This document shows positions 33,834 to 42,018 of a DNA stretch of 64,000 bases, in pieces; within the stretch, counting starts at the first letter, position 1, and each line of letters begins with the position of its first letter. Position numbers and translations under genes: made by a program. This DNA comes from Microbaculum marinum (GTDB taxonomy: Bacteria; Pseudomonadota; Alphaproteobacteria; Rhizobiales; Tepidamorphaceae). The stretch lies in assembly GCF_042646165.1 (NCBI RefSeq), contig NZ_JBHRTC010000023.1, one strand, 5' to 3'. The notes below the pieces were generated by a model. It did no database searches, was not told where the DNA came from, and was given only the letters and a program-made list of their open reading frames with translations.

Positions 33834-35186
33834 ATGGGTGTCACGCTCTCACGTTGGACCATGTCCTATTTCGCCGCAGCGCTCCTGTCGCTGATCCTCG
33901 GCGAGTGCCTCATGACGGCAGGATATGGCTTTCCATCTGCGCCGATCCGGGCTCCGCAGACGCTCGTTCTTGTCCACCTCATCGCCATCGGCTGGCTCAG
34001 CCTTCTGCTTTGCGGGGCGCTCTTTCAGTTTGTCCCGGTCCTCATCGCACGGCCCCTTCACAGCAATTCGCTGCCTCTGCCAACCCTTGTCTTGCTTGTG
34101 GCGGGGCTCGCCGCGCTGCTTTCCGGTTTTCTTCAGCTCTCCGGCACGATCGACGTGGGCGCATGGCCCTTCCCGCTCGCCGCCGGCTTGCTTGCATCCG
34201 GATTTGCGCTCGTCCTCTATAATCTCGGTCGCACGCTCTGGCAGGCTCGACCTCTCCCCCTGCCGGCGCGTTTCGTCGCGGTGGCTCTCCTGTGCCTCGC
34301 CGCAACAGTCGCACTCGGCGCAACCTTCAGTCTCGTCTTCGCCGGACCGGTCCATTCCGAAGCGCTCCTGGCGATCACCGCGGGCGGTCTGCCGCTGCAC
34401 GTCCTCGCCGGGCTCGGCGGCTGGCTGACATTTGCGGCTATGGGCGTGAGCTACCGTCTCCTGGCGATGTTCATGCTCGCACCGGAATTGGAAGGCGCCC
34501 GTCCCCGTGCGGTCTTCTGGCTTGGGACAGGCGCGCTCGCCGTGGTGATCCTCGGCGGAGTTGCGCAGATCCTTCGCGACGTGACAATCCTACCCGCGCT
34601 CTGCGTCGGCGCCCTTCTCGGGTTTGCCGCTCTGGCACTTTACGGTGCCGACATCTTCTATCTCTATCGCGCCCGCAAGCGCCGCATCATCGAGCTCAAC
34701 AGCCAGATGGCCGCCCTCGCGCTGATCTCGCTCGCCGCAGCCGTCGCGCTCATTGTCGTTCTGATCGCGACGAACCGTCTTTCAGACCAGATCGGCGCCG
34801 TCGTCTTCCTCGCAGCGTTCGGATGGCTGACCGGCCTCGGGCTCGCCAAGCTCTACAAGATCGTCGCCTTCCTGACCTGGCTCGAATGCTACGGCCCCGT
34901 GCTCGGCAAGACTGCAACGCCTCGGGTGCAGGATCTCGTCATCGAAGGACGCGCCCGGCCGTGGTTCCTCCTTTATTTTCTGTCCGTCTGGGGCGCGACC
35001 GCGGCTCTGCTCTTCGCGCATGCCACAGCTTTCAGAATGGCGAACGGAGTGATGCTTGTCGCCACACTCGCGATCGCCGTGCAGCTCCTGCGCACGCGGC
35101 TGCTGTCGGACCTGACGGCGGAGGTCCCGCTGCCCGACGGCGCGCACCGGCCGCATCTCCTCGTGTCCCTCCCGAACTCAACCTGA
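33834..35186 (+). CDS. Polytopic membrane protein, possibly heme-copper-oxidase-I-like
   Basis: 450 residues from ATG 33834 (GTG 33819 is also open) and about 12 hydrophobic helices. Conserved-looking histidines occur in LVLVHLIAIGWLSLLLCGALFQFVPVL and GGLPLHVLAGLGGWLTFAAMGVSYRLL, and ECYGPVLG precedes a soluble loop. The helix count and the HLxxxGW pattern recall the cytochrome oxidase subunit I / NnrS superfamily, but the full catalytic histidine set is not evident. It lies between DUF2249 genes in an NO-related operon. Function unknown. Confidence 0.6.
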   Translation: MGVTLSRWTMSYFAAALLSLILGECLMTAGYGFPSAPIRAPQTLVLVHLIAIGWLSLLLCGALFQFVPVLIARPLHSNSLPLPTLVLLVAGLAALLSGFLQLSGTIDVGAWPFPLAAGLLASGFALVLYNLGRTLWQARPLPLPARFVAVALLCLAATVALGATFSLVFAGPVHSEALLAITAGGLPLHVLAGLGGWLTFAAMGVSYRLLAMFMLAPELEGARPRAVFWLGTGALAVVILGGVAQILRDVTILPALCVGALLGFAALALYGADIFYLYRARKRRIIELNSQMAALALISLAAAVALIVVLIATNRLSDQIGAVVFLAAFGWLTGLGLAKLYKIVAFLTWLECYGPVLGKTATPRVQDLVIEGRARPWFLLYFLSVWGATAALLFAHATAFRMANGVMLVATLAIAVQLLRTRLLSDLTAEVPLPDGAHRPHLLVSLPNST

Positions 35187-35208
35187 CCGGAAAGGAGGCC
35201 AACCCCCC

Positions 35209-35742
35209 ATGCCACAGACCTTTGTCGACCTCGACGTTCGTCCGATCCTCCGCGGCGGCGGTGAACCATTCGAAAAGATCATGCAAACCGTTGATGCTCT
35301 CGCCCCCGACGAAGGATTGCGGCTTTACGCGACATTCAAGCCGGTTCCGCTGTTCCAGGTGCTCGGCCGCAAGGGCTTTGCTCACGAAGCCAGGGAGATC
35401 GAGGGCGGCGACTGGGAAGTCCTGTTCAGGCGTGCTGAAGCCCCCGTCGAGGGCGAGGCAAGCGCTGCGGCCGAAGCCCCGGACACGGATGATTGGCCCG
35501 AACCTGCCCAGCAGATGGACAATCGCGACCTCGAGCCACCCGAGCCGATGGTCCGCATCCTGGCGGCGCTGGAGACGATGGAATCAGGCGACGTTCTCCA
35601 AGCCCTGCTCTGCCGCGAACCGATGTTTCTCTTCCCCGAGCTCGCCAAGCGAGGGCATGCATGGCAGGGCGGTTTCGAGCCGGACGGCACCACCTACAAG
35701 ATCCTCGTGCGCGTCGGCGAAGGCCAGAAACCGGCGGCTTGA
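35209..35742 (+). CDS. Tandem DUF2249 protein
   Basis: 177 residues with two DUF2249 units: residues 4-75 (DLDVRPILRGGGEPFEKIMQTVDALAPDEGLRLYATFKPVPL) and about 100-170 (NRDLEPPEPMVRILAALETMESGDVLQALLCREPMFLF), joined by an acidic Ala/Glu linker. It starts 22 nt after the membrane protein gene, with AAAGGAGG upstream. This is the third DUF2249 gene in 3.3 kb. Confidence 0.82.
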   Translation: MPQTFVDLDVRPILRGGGEPFEKIMQTVDALAPDEGLRLYATFKPVPLFQVLGRKGFAHEAREIEGGDWEVLFRRAEAPVEGEASAAAEAPDTDDWPEPAQQMDNRDLEPPEPMVRILAALETMESGDVLQALLCREPMFLFPELAKRGHAWQGGFEPDGTTYKILVRVGEGQKPAA

Positions 35743-35781
35743 GAGCCTACTGCCCGTCGCCGACCCCTTGGGAGTCTCACG

Positions 35782-36399
35782 ATGTTTATCCAGACCGAAG
35801 CGACAAGCGACCCGGCGAGCCTGAAGTTCCTGCCTGGCAGAGACGTTCTCCCGGGCCGAACCCTAAGCATCTCTGATCGTAGCGAAGCCGCTCGCTCTCC
35901 GCTCGCCGCAAGGCTCTTCGAGGTGCCTGGCGTTGCGGCCCTGTCCTTCGGGTCGGACTACATTACCGTCACCAAGAACAAGGGTGAGTGGCAGCATCTC
36001 AAGCCGGCTCTCCTCGGCGCGATCATGGAACATTTCATGGCTGGCGCGCCGATCATCATCGAACAAACCGTCGACGCCGCGGCGCCGACCGAGACAGACG
36101 CAGTCGCGCAGAAGATCAAGGAGGCCCTTCGCCGGGTCATCGACCCGGAGCTCGGCTACAATATCGTCGATCTCGGCTTGATCTATGATGTGCATGTCGA
36201 TGCCGACGGCGTCGCCTCGGTCATCATGACTACCACGACGCCCGGCTGTCCCGCCACCAGCTATCTCACCGAAGGTGCACGGGAGTGCACGGCCTCTGTC
36301 GAGGGCGTCGAAATGGCCGAGATCACGCTGACCCATGAACCGCGCTGGTCGCCAGAGCTGATGAGCGACGACGCCAAGGCGCATTTTGGCATTCGCTGA
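35782..36399 (+). CDS. Nfu N-domain fused to MIP18/DUF59 domain
   Basis: 205 residues. Residues 1-90 resemble the Nfu/NifU N-terminal domain (MFIQTEATSDPASLKFLPGR, SPLAARLFEVPGVAALSFGSDYITVTK). Residues 105-200 are a MIP18/DUF59 domain (RRVIDPELGYNIVDLGLIYDV, TTTTPGCPATSYL). Both parts belong to Fe-S cluster carrier or assembly proteins, so a role in repairing or maturing Fe-S enzymes under NO stress is likely. It lies in the DUF2249 operon. Confidence 0.85.
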   Translation: MFIQTEATSDPASLKFLPGRDVLPGRTLSISDRSEAARSPLAARLFEVPGVAALSFGSDYITVTKNKGEWQHLKPALLGAIMEHFMAGAPIIIEQTVDAAAPTETDAVAQKIKEALRRVIDPELGYNIVDLGLIYDVHVDADGVASVIMTTTTPGCPATSYLTEGARECTASVEGVEMAEITLTHEPRWSPELMSDDAKAHFGIR

Positions 36400-36412
36400 G
36401 GGCTGGCTGACG

Positions 36413-36745
36413 ATGAACTCGACATCCAAGCACCGTATCGCGGCCCGTAACGAGCCGGTCAGACCTGCCTTCCCCATTGCCGATCTTCTTCTCGAAAGCC
36501 TCCACAGCCTGGCTCAAGCCGGAGAGGCCGAAAACGCATGCCGTCTTGCCGGCCGCACCTACGCGCTGCTGCGAACAGCGCAACCTGACGTTGCCCGCCG
36601 CTTCGACGTCTTCTTGCATCGTCTGACACCGCGCTTGACCTGGACCGAGCCGCCTCGGCAAGCCGGGCATATCGTCTCTCACGATCCTGCCATTGCCGAT
36701 GCCCGCCTCCCATCAACTTCCGGCGAGCGGGAGTCCGATCGATGA
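36413..36745 (+). CDS. Hypothetical helical protein
   Basis: 110 residues from ATG 36413. The middle is helical (FPIADLLLESLHSLAQAGEAENACRLAGRTYALLRTAQPDVARRFDVFLHRL), a TPR-like spacing but too short to call. The stop is coupled to the next small gene by an ATGA. No family recognised. Confidence 0.6.
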   Translation: MNSTSKHRIAARNEPVRPAFPIADLLLESLHSLAQAGEAENACRLAGRTYALLRTAQPDVARRFDVFLHRLTPRLTWTEPPRQAGHIVSHDPAIADARLPSTSGERESDR

Positions 36746-36912
36746 CGACCACTGTTGTTGGACACGCATGCCGTGCGCTTCAAACGGGTCTCCGGGCCCA
36801 GATATTGAGAGTGACGGACACCGTACGCTCCCGATGCGCCTTTCTCGCTCCTCGCCTGATTGCCGGTGCAGCCTTCCTCTTCCTCATCGCGATTGTCGTT
36901 GGGATATTCTGA
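36742..36912 (+). CDS. Small single-helix membrane protein
   Basis: 56 residues with a basic N-terminus and a C-terminal hydrophobic helix (LIAGAAFLFLIAIVVGIF). ATGA coupling to the previous gene, and the next gene's ATG follows the stop directly. Coupling on both sides supports translation. Confidence 0.55.
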   Translation: MTTTVVGHACRALQTGLRAQILRVTDTVRSRCAFLAPRLIAGAAFLFLIAIVVGIF

Positions 36913-37821
36913 ATGCACGCCGACCGGACGCAATTCAAACGCCCAACGTCGCTGTGGCGAATTCAGCCCGAGGGGCCGTGCGACCCGCCGGGGCATGTCG
37001 GGCATCCCGCATGGGCGGAGATCATCATATGCGCCGAATCCGCACACGCCGCCCACCTCGTCGCAATGCGGCTCGACGCAGCAATACAGACATTTTCGGT
37101 CGGCAACGGGTCGCCGACGACGCGGACAGCCGCCCCGATCAGGTCCTCCTACGCGGTCGAGCCTGTCGAACCGAATGCCGCAATCGCGTCTTGCGCGTCC
37201 GCGTTTCCCGAGATCGTCACGGCAACACTCCGAAAACAGCCCCCAACACAGGACGACACCTCGCTCTTTGCCGACGTCGTGATCACACGAGAGACCCGCG
37301 TGTCGTGCAATGGGGCCGATCCACAGCTCGGGCATCCCAAGGTCTGGTACGCCTTCCGCGAAGGAAAGCCTGGCTCCCTCGCCTGCGACTACTGCTCGCG
37401 CATGTTCATCTACATCCCGTCGGCCAACTCCGGGATCGAGCTGCCGACACGTCGGCACGATTCCGAAAGGACATCCAAACCGAGGCCTCGTTTGCCCCCT
37501 CGAATGCCAATGGAGCTATCAATGACCGATATCCCAGCCAAGCTGCCCGATGACGCCAAAGCCTACGGACGCTCACCTGATTTCACCTCGGACAATCTTC
37601 CCGACAAGCTTCGCTCCGCCCATTCAACCAAAGCCGGCACATGGGGTCTCCTCCATGTTCTGGAAGGAAGAGTTCGCTACGAATTGGAGCCTCCGAAGAA
37701 CGGAGTTCGAGAAGCGGCGGCGCCCGAAACCATCGTCATCGAGCCCGAGGTCCTGCATCATGTGGAATTCCTGGAGCCGGGCCGGTTCTTTATCGAATTC
37801 TATCGACGTGCCGGCAGATGA
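36913..37821 (+). CDS. zf-CHCC zinc finger plus DUF1971 (TehB-like cupin) in one frame
   Basis: 302 codons without a stop. Residues about 118-178 hold a CHCC zinc finger (SCNGADPQLGHPKVWY, then ACDYCSRMF). From Met204 (37522) a DUF1971/TehB-like cupin begins (KLPDDAKAYGRSPDFTSDNLP, LLHVLEGRVRYELEPP, VIEPEVLHHVEFLEPGRFFIEFYRRAG). GGAG precedes ATG 37522, so the cupin may also be made alone. The first 115 residues match nothing I know. Whether the fused product is made, or these are two genes that share a frame, cannot be settled here. Confidence 0.7.
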   Translation: MHADRTQFKRPTSLWRIQPEGPCDPPGHVGHPAWAEIIICAESAHAAHLVAMRLDAAIQTFSVGNGSPTTRTAAPIRSSYAVEPVEPNAAIASCASAFPEIVTATLRKQPPTQDDTSLFADVVITRETRVSCNGADPQLGHPKVWYAFREGKPGSLACDYCSRMFIYIPSANSGIELPTRRHDSERTSKPRPRLPPRMPMELSMTDIPAKLPDDAKAYGRSPDFTSDNLPDKLRSAHSTKAGTWGLLHVLEGRVRYELEPPKNGVREAAAPETIVIEPEVLHHVEFLEPGRFFIEFYRRAGR

Positions 37822-37860
37822 CCTCGACGGTCCGAAGACTAAGGACAGCGGCGGCTCCGG

Positions 37861-38346
37861 CTAGTTGGGCCGCCGCAGGACGCGCCATGACATGTCCACC
37901 AGAACGACAATGATTGCCACCATCTTCGCGGCTTCCAGCGCGATATAGAGCGTGTGATGGTTCGACGGGGCGGGCTCACCTCCTGCAATGATGACGCCGA
38001 CCCGCGCATCGAGAAGAGGCAGCAGCCACACGGTTTCGAGCGCAACAATCAATACAGCGACGATCGTGAACACACCACTGATCCAGCCGCGCCTTCCCAG
38101 AAACGCCAGCAGCAACAAAGCGACACAGAATCCCCACTCGACCTTGTTGTAGACGGCAAAGGTATGCCGGCCAACGTCCAGAGCAACCGGCAGCGTGAGA
38201 CTCGGCGCCAGGAATTTTGCCGGGGTGGCGAGGAACGAAACACCGACCAGCATGCCCAGCCAACCCGCCGCGACGATGATCAACAAGACAGAGAATGCGG
38301 ATATTCTCGAATGCGGCAGCTCCACCGTTGCGTACTCCCGATCCAC
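37861..38346 (-). CDS. Four-helix membrane protein
   Basis: 161 residues with four hydrophobic helices. The loop after helix 1 reads FLATPAKFLAPSLTLPVALDVGRHTFAVYNKVEW, similar to DUF4149/TMEM205-like proteins. The GTG start at 38346 lies beside the box 38349-38377; a start nearer VELPHSR is possible. It is convergent with the zf-CHCC/DUF1971 gene. Function unknown. Confidence 0.65.
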   Translation of the reverse strand: MDREYATVELPHSRISAFSVLLIIVAAGWLGMLVGVSFLATPAKFLAPSLTLPVALDVGRHTFAVYNKVEWGFCVALLLLAFLGRRGWISGVFTIVAVLIVALETVWLLPLLDARVGVIIAGGEPAPSNHHTLYIALEAAKMVAIIVVLVDMSWRVLRRPN

Positions 38347-38348
38347 GC

Positions 38349-38377
38349 GTTAAGATATACAGAGGATATTTGTTTTA
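38349..38377. promoter_or_regulatory. NsrR-like box between the membrane-protein and dehydrogenase genes
   Basis: Centred at 38363: left arm TAAGATATACAG (8 of 12 positions as in the fdxA box) and right arm GGATATTTGTTT (8 of 12). It covers the start region of the - strand membrane protein gene and lies about 115 nt before the alcohol dehydrogenase. Confidence 0.55.
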
Positions 38378-38490
38378 CTAGGACGACACAAGCCGCAACG
38401 CCGGCTTCCCCAGCATGCGGCCCATTGCGGGCTGTTGCCGCGCTGCGCCAGTCGCCCCGGCATTACGCCTCCAAGTGGAAGGAGTGAGCC

Positions 38491-39660
38491 ATGGCGCAGA
38501 AGATGAAAGCCACCGTCTTCGTTGAGCCCAATCGCATCGTTCTCGATGAAAAGCCGATTCCCGAAGTCGGCGCGCTCGATGCATTGGTCCGCATTACGAC
38601 GACGACGATCTGCGGAACCGACGTGCACATCCTCAAAGGCGAATACCCCGTCGCCCCAGGCCTTACCATCGGGCACGAGCCCGTCGGCATCATCGAGAAG
38701 CTCGGCAGCTCCGTTCAAGGATATGAGGAGGGCCAGCGCGTCATCGCTGGAGCAATCACGCCGAGTGGTCACAGCGCCGCCTGCCTCTGCGGCTGTCATT
38801 CTCAGGACGGTCGCGACACCAAGCACGGCTTCAAGCCGCTCGGCGGGTGGCGCTTCGGAAACACCATAGATGGCGCCCAAGCCGAATACCTGCTGGTGCC
38901 CGACGCAATGGCCAACCTCGCCGCGATACCGGACGAGCTGGAGGACGAACAGGTCCTCATGTGTCCCGACATCATGTCCACCGGCTTCTCCGGCGCCGAA
39001 AGCGGCCAGATCAAGATCGGCGACTGCGTGGCCGTCTTCGCGCAAGGACCTATCGGCCTCTGCGCCACGGCAGGAGCCCGCCTGATGGGTGCCACCACGA
39101 TTTTCGCTGTCGACGCGATCTCTGAGCGGCTGGCACTGGCAGGCGCCGTCGGCGCTGATCACGCGATCGACTTCACCAAGACCGACCCGGTCGAGGAGAT
39201 CATGCGACGCACCGACGGCCGCGGTGTCGACGTCGCCATCGAAGCGCTGGGACGTCAGGAGACGTTTGAAGCCGCATTGCGCGTGCTGCGGCCAGGGAGC
39301 ACATTGTCGTCACTGGGTGTCTATTCGGCCGATCTCAAGATCCCGCTTGACGCCTTCCACGCGGGCCTGGGCGACCAGAAGATCGTCACGACCCTCTGTC
39401 CGGGCGGAAAGGAACGCATGCGTCGCCTGATGGAGGTCATTGCGTCGGGCCGCCTCGACACCCGCCGCCTCGTCACGCACCGTTTCCGACTGGATCAGAT
39501 CGAGGACGCCTATGACCTCTTTGCCAACCAGCGCGACGGAGTGATCAAGGTGGCGATCACCCCTAGACACGTCGCTAGACGCCACCGCCGCGGCGGCACG
39601 GACCTCTCCAGCACGTTTGATCATTGTAGATTCGATGATGATGGGCTAAGATATATTTAG
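38491..39660 (+). CDS. Zinc-dependent alcohol dehydrogenase
   Basis: 389 residues, medium-chain dehydrogenase. Catalytic zinc ligands in TTTICGTDVHILKGE and GHEPVG, and a NAD-binding region after FAQGPIGLCATAGARLMGA. A structural-zinc loop is reduced (AACLCGCH). It would oxidise or reduce a small alcohol or aldehyde; the substrate is unknown. ATG 38491 has AAGGAG upstream. The last 30 or so residues (RHVARRHRRGG... to the stop) extend past the usual end, and the stop lies inside the next regulatory box, so the tail may be a lost-stop extension. Confidence 0.88.
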   Translation: MAQKMKATVFVEPNRIVLDEKPIPEVGALDALVRITTTTICGTDVHILKGEYPVAPGLTIGHEPVGIIEKLGSSVQGYEEGQRVIAGAITPSGHSAACLCGCHSQDGRDTKHGFKPLGGWRFGNTIDGAQAEYLLVPDAMANLAAIPDELEDEQVLMCPDIMSTGFSGAESGQIKIGDCVAVFAQGPIGLCATAGARLMGATTIFAVDAISERLALAGAVGADHAIDFTKTDPVEEIMRRTDGRGVDVAIEALGRQETFEAALRVLRPGSTLSSLGVYSADLKIPLDAFHAGLGDQKIVTTLCPGGKERMRRLMEVIASGRLDTRRLVTHRFRLDQIEDAYDLFANQRDGVIKVAITPRHVARRHRRGGTDLSSTFDHCRFDDDGLRYI

Positions 39661-39673
39661 TATGAATGTTTAA
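39645..39673. promoter_or_regulatory. NsrR-like box before the DUF6522 gene
   Basis: Centred at 39659: left arm TAAGATATATTT, right arm GTATGAATGTTT (7 of 12 as in the fdxA box). It overlaps the 3' end of the dehydrogenase gene and lies about 24 nt before ATG 39697. Confidence 0.55.
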
Positions 39674-39696
39674 GTTCATGTAGAAGGAGCCAAGCG

Positions 39697-40185
39697 ATGG
39701 AACGGTCCGATCTCAAGGTTTCCCCATCGCAGCTATCCGACGTTGCCTCGCCCGAAGCCGGCGATCCCGAGTGGGACTGCGTCGCCGAAGCCTCGTGGGA
39801 ATCCTTCCCCGCAAGCGACCCGCCGGCCTGGATCGGCCGAGGGCGTGACATACCTTCCTCCCCTCCCGGCGACGGCCTCTCGGCCACGCACGAGGCGAAA
39901 CGGATCGACATCGAGGAGGATGGCTTTGTCGTCGGCAGCGCACTTCTCGCAGAACTCTTCGACCTGAAGGACTCGGAAGTTCGGCGACTGATGCATGAGG
40001 GGCAGATCACCAGCATTTGCGAAAAGGGGCTCGATCAGCATCGCGACCAGTTCCGACTCACCCTCTTTCACCGCAACCGCCGCGCGCGCATAAGCGTTCA
40101 CGCGTCCGGCCGCATTCTCGATCGGTCCGTCATCAATTTCGGCGAGACCCCGGTTCGGCAGACGTCGCGCCCGGCGACCGGTTGA
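39697..40185 (+). CDS. DUF6522-like protein
   Basis: 162 residues. A variable N-terminal part (about 65 residues), then a domain resembling DUF6522 (DGFVVGSALLAELFDLKDSEVRRLMHEGQITSICEKG, LTLFHRNRRARISVHASGRILDRSVINFG). AAGGAG precedes the ATG. It is first behind the box at 39645. Function unknown; the family occurs near nitrogen-oxide genes, as I recall. Confidence 0.65.
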   Translation: MERSDLKVSPSQLSDVASPEAGDPEWDCVAEASWESFPASDPPAWIGRGRDIPSSPPGDGLSATHEAKRIDIEEDGFVVGSALLAELFDLKDSEVRRLMHEGQITSICEKGLDQHRDQFRLTLFHRNRRARISVHASGRILDRSVINFGETPVRQTSRPATG

Positions 40186-40222
40186 TGCACAGGGAGCTCC
40201 GTTAGCCGCCAAGGACTCTGCT

Positions 40223-41050
40223 ATGAGCATGCAATCAATGTCCCCGCTCGATCTTCCGGGCAGCGATCTCGACATCGCCAAAATGCCGGGACATTGGTTG
40301 CTCGCCCGCCTGGGCAAGCGTGTTCTTCGTCCCGGAGGGCTCGGCATGACCCGAGCGCTGCTCGACGACCTACTCATCACATCGGATGACGACGTAGTCG
40401 AACTGGCTCCCGGTCTCGGAACCACGGCGCGCAGGATTCTGGAAATAAATCCTAGCCGCTATGTCGGCGTCGAAAGAGACACCAAGGCAGCCGCCTGGTC
40501 GGAGCGCCAGCTTCCCAGAGCGCGCAACATCTCGGTTGTCACCGGAACGGCTGACGACACCGGCCTGCCCGATGCATGTGCCTCGGTCGTTATCGGCGAA
40601 GCCATGCTGACGATGAACATGGCCGAGTACAAGCAGCGCATTGTCCGGGAAGCCTATCGGCTGCTTCGCCCTGGCGGCCGCTACGGCATTCATGAGCTCT
40701 GCATCATTCCCGAGGCAATAGATCCGGCCGAACACCAGAGAATCGACCGCGACCTCTCCTCGGCCATCCACGTCGGCGCGCGGCCCTTGCGGGCTCCGGA
40801 ATGGAAGAGCCTTCTCGAACAGTCAGGCTTTCAGGTCACCAAGGTCGGGCACGCACCCATGCACCTGCTCCGCCCGAAACGCCTGATCGAGGACGAAGGT
40901 CTGATCGGGGCTCTCCGCATTGCGAAGAACATCCTGGTCAGCCCGAAAGCCAGAAGGCGCGTCTTGGCGATGCGCGCGGTATTCGAGCGCTATCAGCAGA
41001 ATCTCAACGCGATCTACGTCGTCGCTGAAAAGAGGCAGGAGGCCGGATGA
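40223..41050 (+). CDS. Class I SAM-dependent methyltransferase
   Basis: 275 residues. Rossmann core with SAM-binding motif VVELAPGLGTTARRILE near residue 55, acidic motif YVGVERD, and post-motif AYRLLRPGGRYGIHEL. The substrate is unknown; the sequence is closest in style to UbiE/MenG-type small-molecule methyltransferases. It lies downstream of the DUF6522 gene and is probably in the same transcript. Confidence 0.85.
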   Translation: MSMQSMSPLDLPGSDLDIAKMPGHWLLARLGKRVLRPGGLGMTRALLDDLLITSDDDVVELAPGLGTTARRILEINPSRYVGVERDTKAAAWSERQLPRARNISVVTGTADDTGLPDACASVVIGEAMLTMNMAEYKQRIVREAYRLLRPGGRYGIHELCIIPEAIDPAEHQRIDRDLSSAIHVGARPLRAPEWKSLLEQSGFQVTKVGHAPMHLLRPKRLIEDEGLIGALRIAKNILVSPKARRRVLAMRAVFERYQQNLNAIYVVAEKRQEAG

Positions 41051-41105
41051 AACCTCCATCGCGCCGGACACAACCCGCTACGCCATCAAATGGAACCTGC
41101 CCCCA

Positions 41106-41447
41106 ATGAATGACGCTCTCTACCCGAAACCGACCCGCAGCCTCGCTGAGAAGCGAAAGGCCCTTGCCCCCGATGCCGAGGCTGCATTTCGCACGTTTAG
41201 CGAAACGGTTTTCCGCGACGGAGCTCTGTCGGCCAAGACCAAACAGCTGGTCGCCATCGCTGTCGCCCATGTGACTCAGTGTCCATACTGCATCCAGGGT
41301 CACACCAAGGAGGCACGCAGGCGGGGCGCATCCGCCGAAGAGATCATGGAAGCGATCTGGGTCGCCGCCGAAATGCGTGCGGGCGCTGCCTACGCCCATT
41401 CTGCGCTCGCGCTGACAGCGCTGGGTGAGGGCGGTGAAAATGATTGA
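41106..41447 (+). CDS. AhpD-like carboxymuconolactone decarboxylase family protein
   Basis: 113 residues from ATG 41106. It has the redox motif CPYCIQGHTKEARRRG typical of AhpD-like alkylhydroperoxidases, which use the CxxC pair and a nearby His. A peroxide- or NO-related reductase role is likely; an exact partner is not visible. It follows the methyltransferase by 55 nt. Confidence 0.85.
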   Translation: MNDALYPKPTRSLAEKRKALAPDAEAAFRTFSETVFRDGALSAKTKQLVAIAVAHVTQCPYCIQGHTKEARRRGASAEEIMEAIWVAAEMRAGAAYAHSALALTALGEGGEND

Positions 41448-41631
41448 TCGCGATGCGCTGTCCCCCCGCAGGCAAACGCCATGGGCCAACACATGGTCGC
41501 TCGCCGGGCCAGGTCGGACGAAACGCGTTGCTGCGCGCCATCGCACCTTCGGACATCGCCTCACACTCCGTCCGAACGACCGCGACGGTCATGTGGCGAC
41601 AGTCTCCTGGCCGGTGGCGATGCGAAATTAG
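41440..41631 (+). CDS. Possible small protein
   Basis: 63 residues, Arg-rich, from ATG 41440, overlapping the AhpD-like stop by 8 nt and ending 15 nt before the cupin. No domain. Overlap is the only support; the composition looks like a chance frame in GC-rich DNA. Confidence 0.25.
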   Translation: MIDRDALSPRRQTPWANTWSLAGPGRTKRVAARHRTFGHRLTLRPNDRDGHVATVSWPVAMRN

Positions 41632-41646
41632 AAAGGAAGCTGCTTC

Positions 41647-42009
41647 ATGGCGCTGCATCACGCAAGACCCGGAGAGATCGTCGACGTTGCGCCGATGGGC
41701 GCTGCGATCGCCGGTGCCCGAACCAGCGCCATCATAAAGACGGATCAGTTCGAGGCGATCCGCCTGATCGTGCGTGCCGGCCTCGAGATCCCCGAACACG
41801 AGGTCCCCGGCAACATCACCCTCCACTGCCTCGAAGGCCGAGTGCAGCTTGGCCTGGAAAGCACCGTCCTCGAACTGGGACCGAACCAATGGGTGTATTT
41901 GGCCGGCGGCGCGCCGCACTCGCTCAAGGGCATCGAAGATTCGTCGCTGCTGCTGACGATCTTCTTCCCGCAACCTGCAACTCGATCCCGACGGACCGGG
42001 ACGGAGTGA
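41647..42009 (+). CDS. Small cupin protein
   Basis: 120 residues, single cupin barrel (IPEHEVPGNITLHCLEGRVQLGLES, NQWVYLAGGAPHSLKGIEDSSLLLTIFFP). Metal-binding His positions are partly kept. GGAAGC precedes the ATG. It may be a sensor or small-molecule-binding protein in the redox operon. Confidence 0.82.
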   Translation: MALHHARPGEIVDVAPMGAAIAGARTSAIIKTDQFEAIRLIVRAGLEIPEHEVPGNITLHCLEGRVQLGLESTVLELGPNQWVYLAGGAPHSLKGIEDSSLLLTIFFPQPATRSRRTGTE

Positions 42010-42018
42010 GGTGCGATC

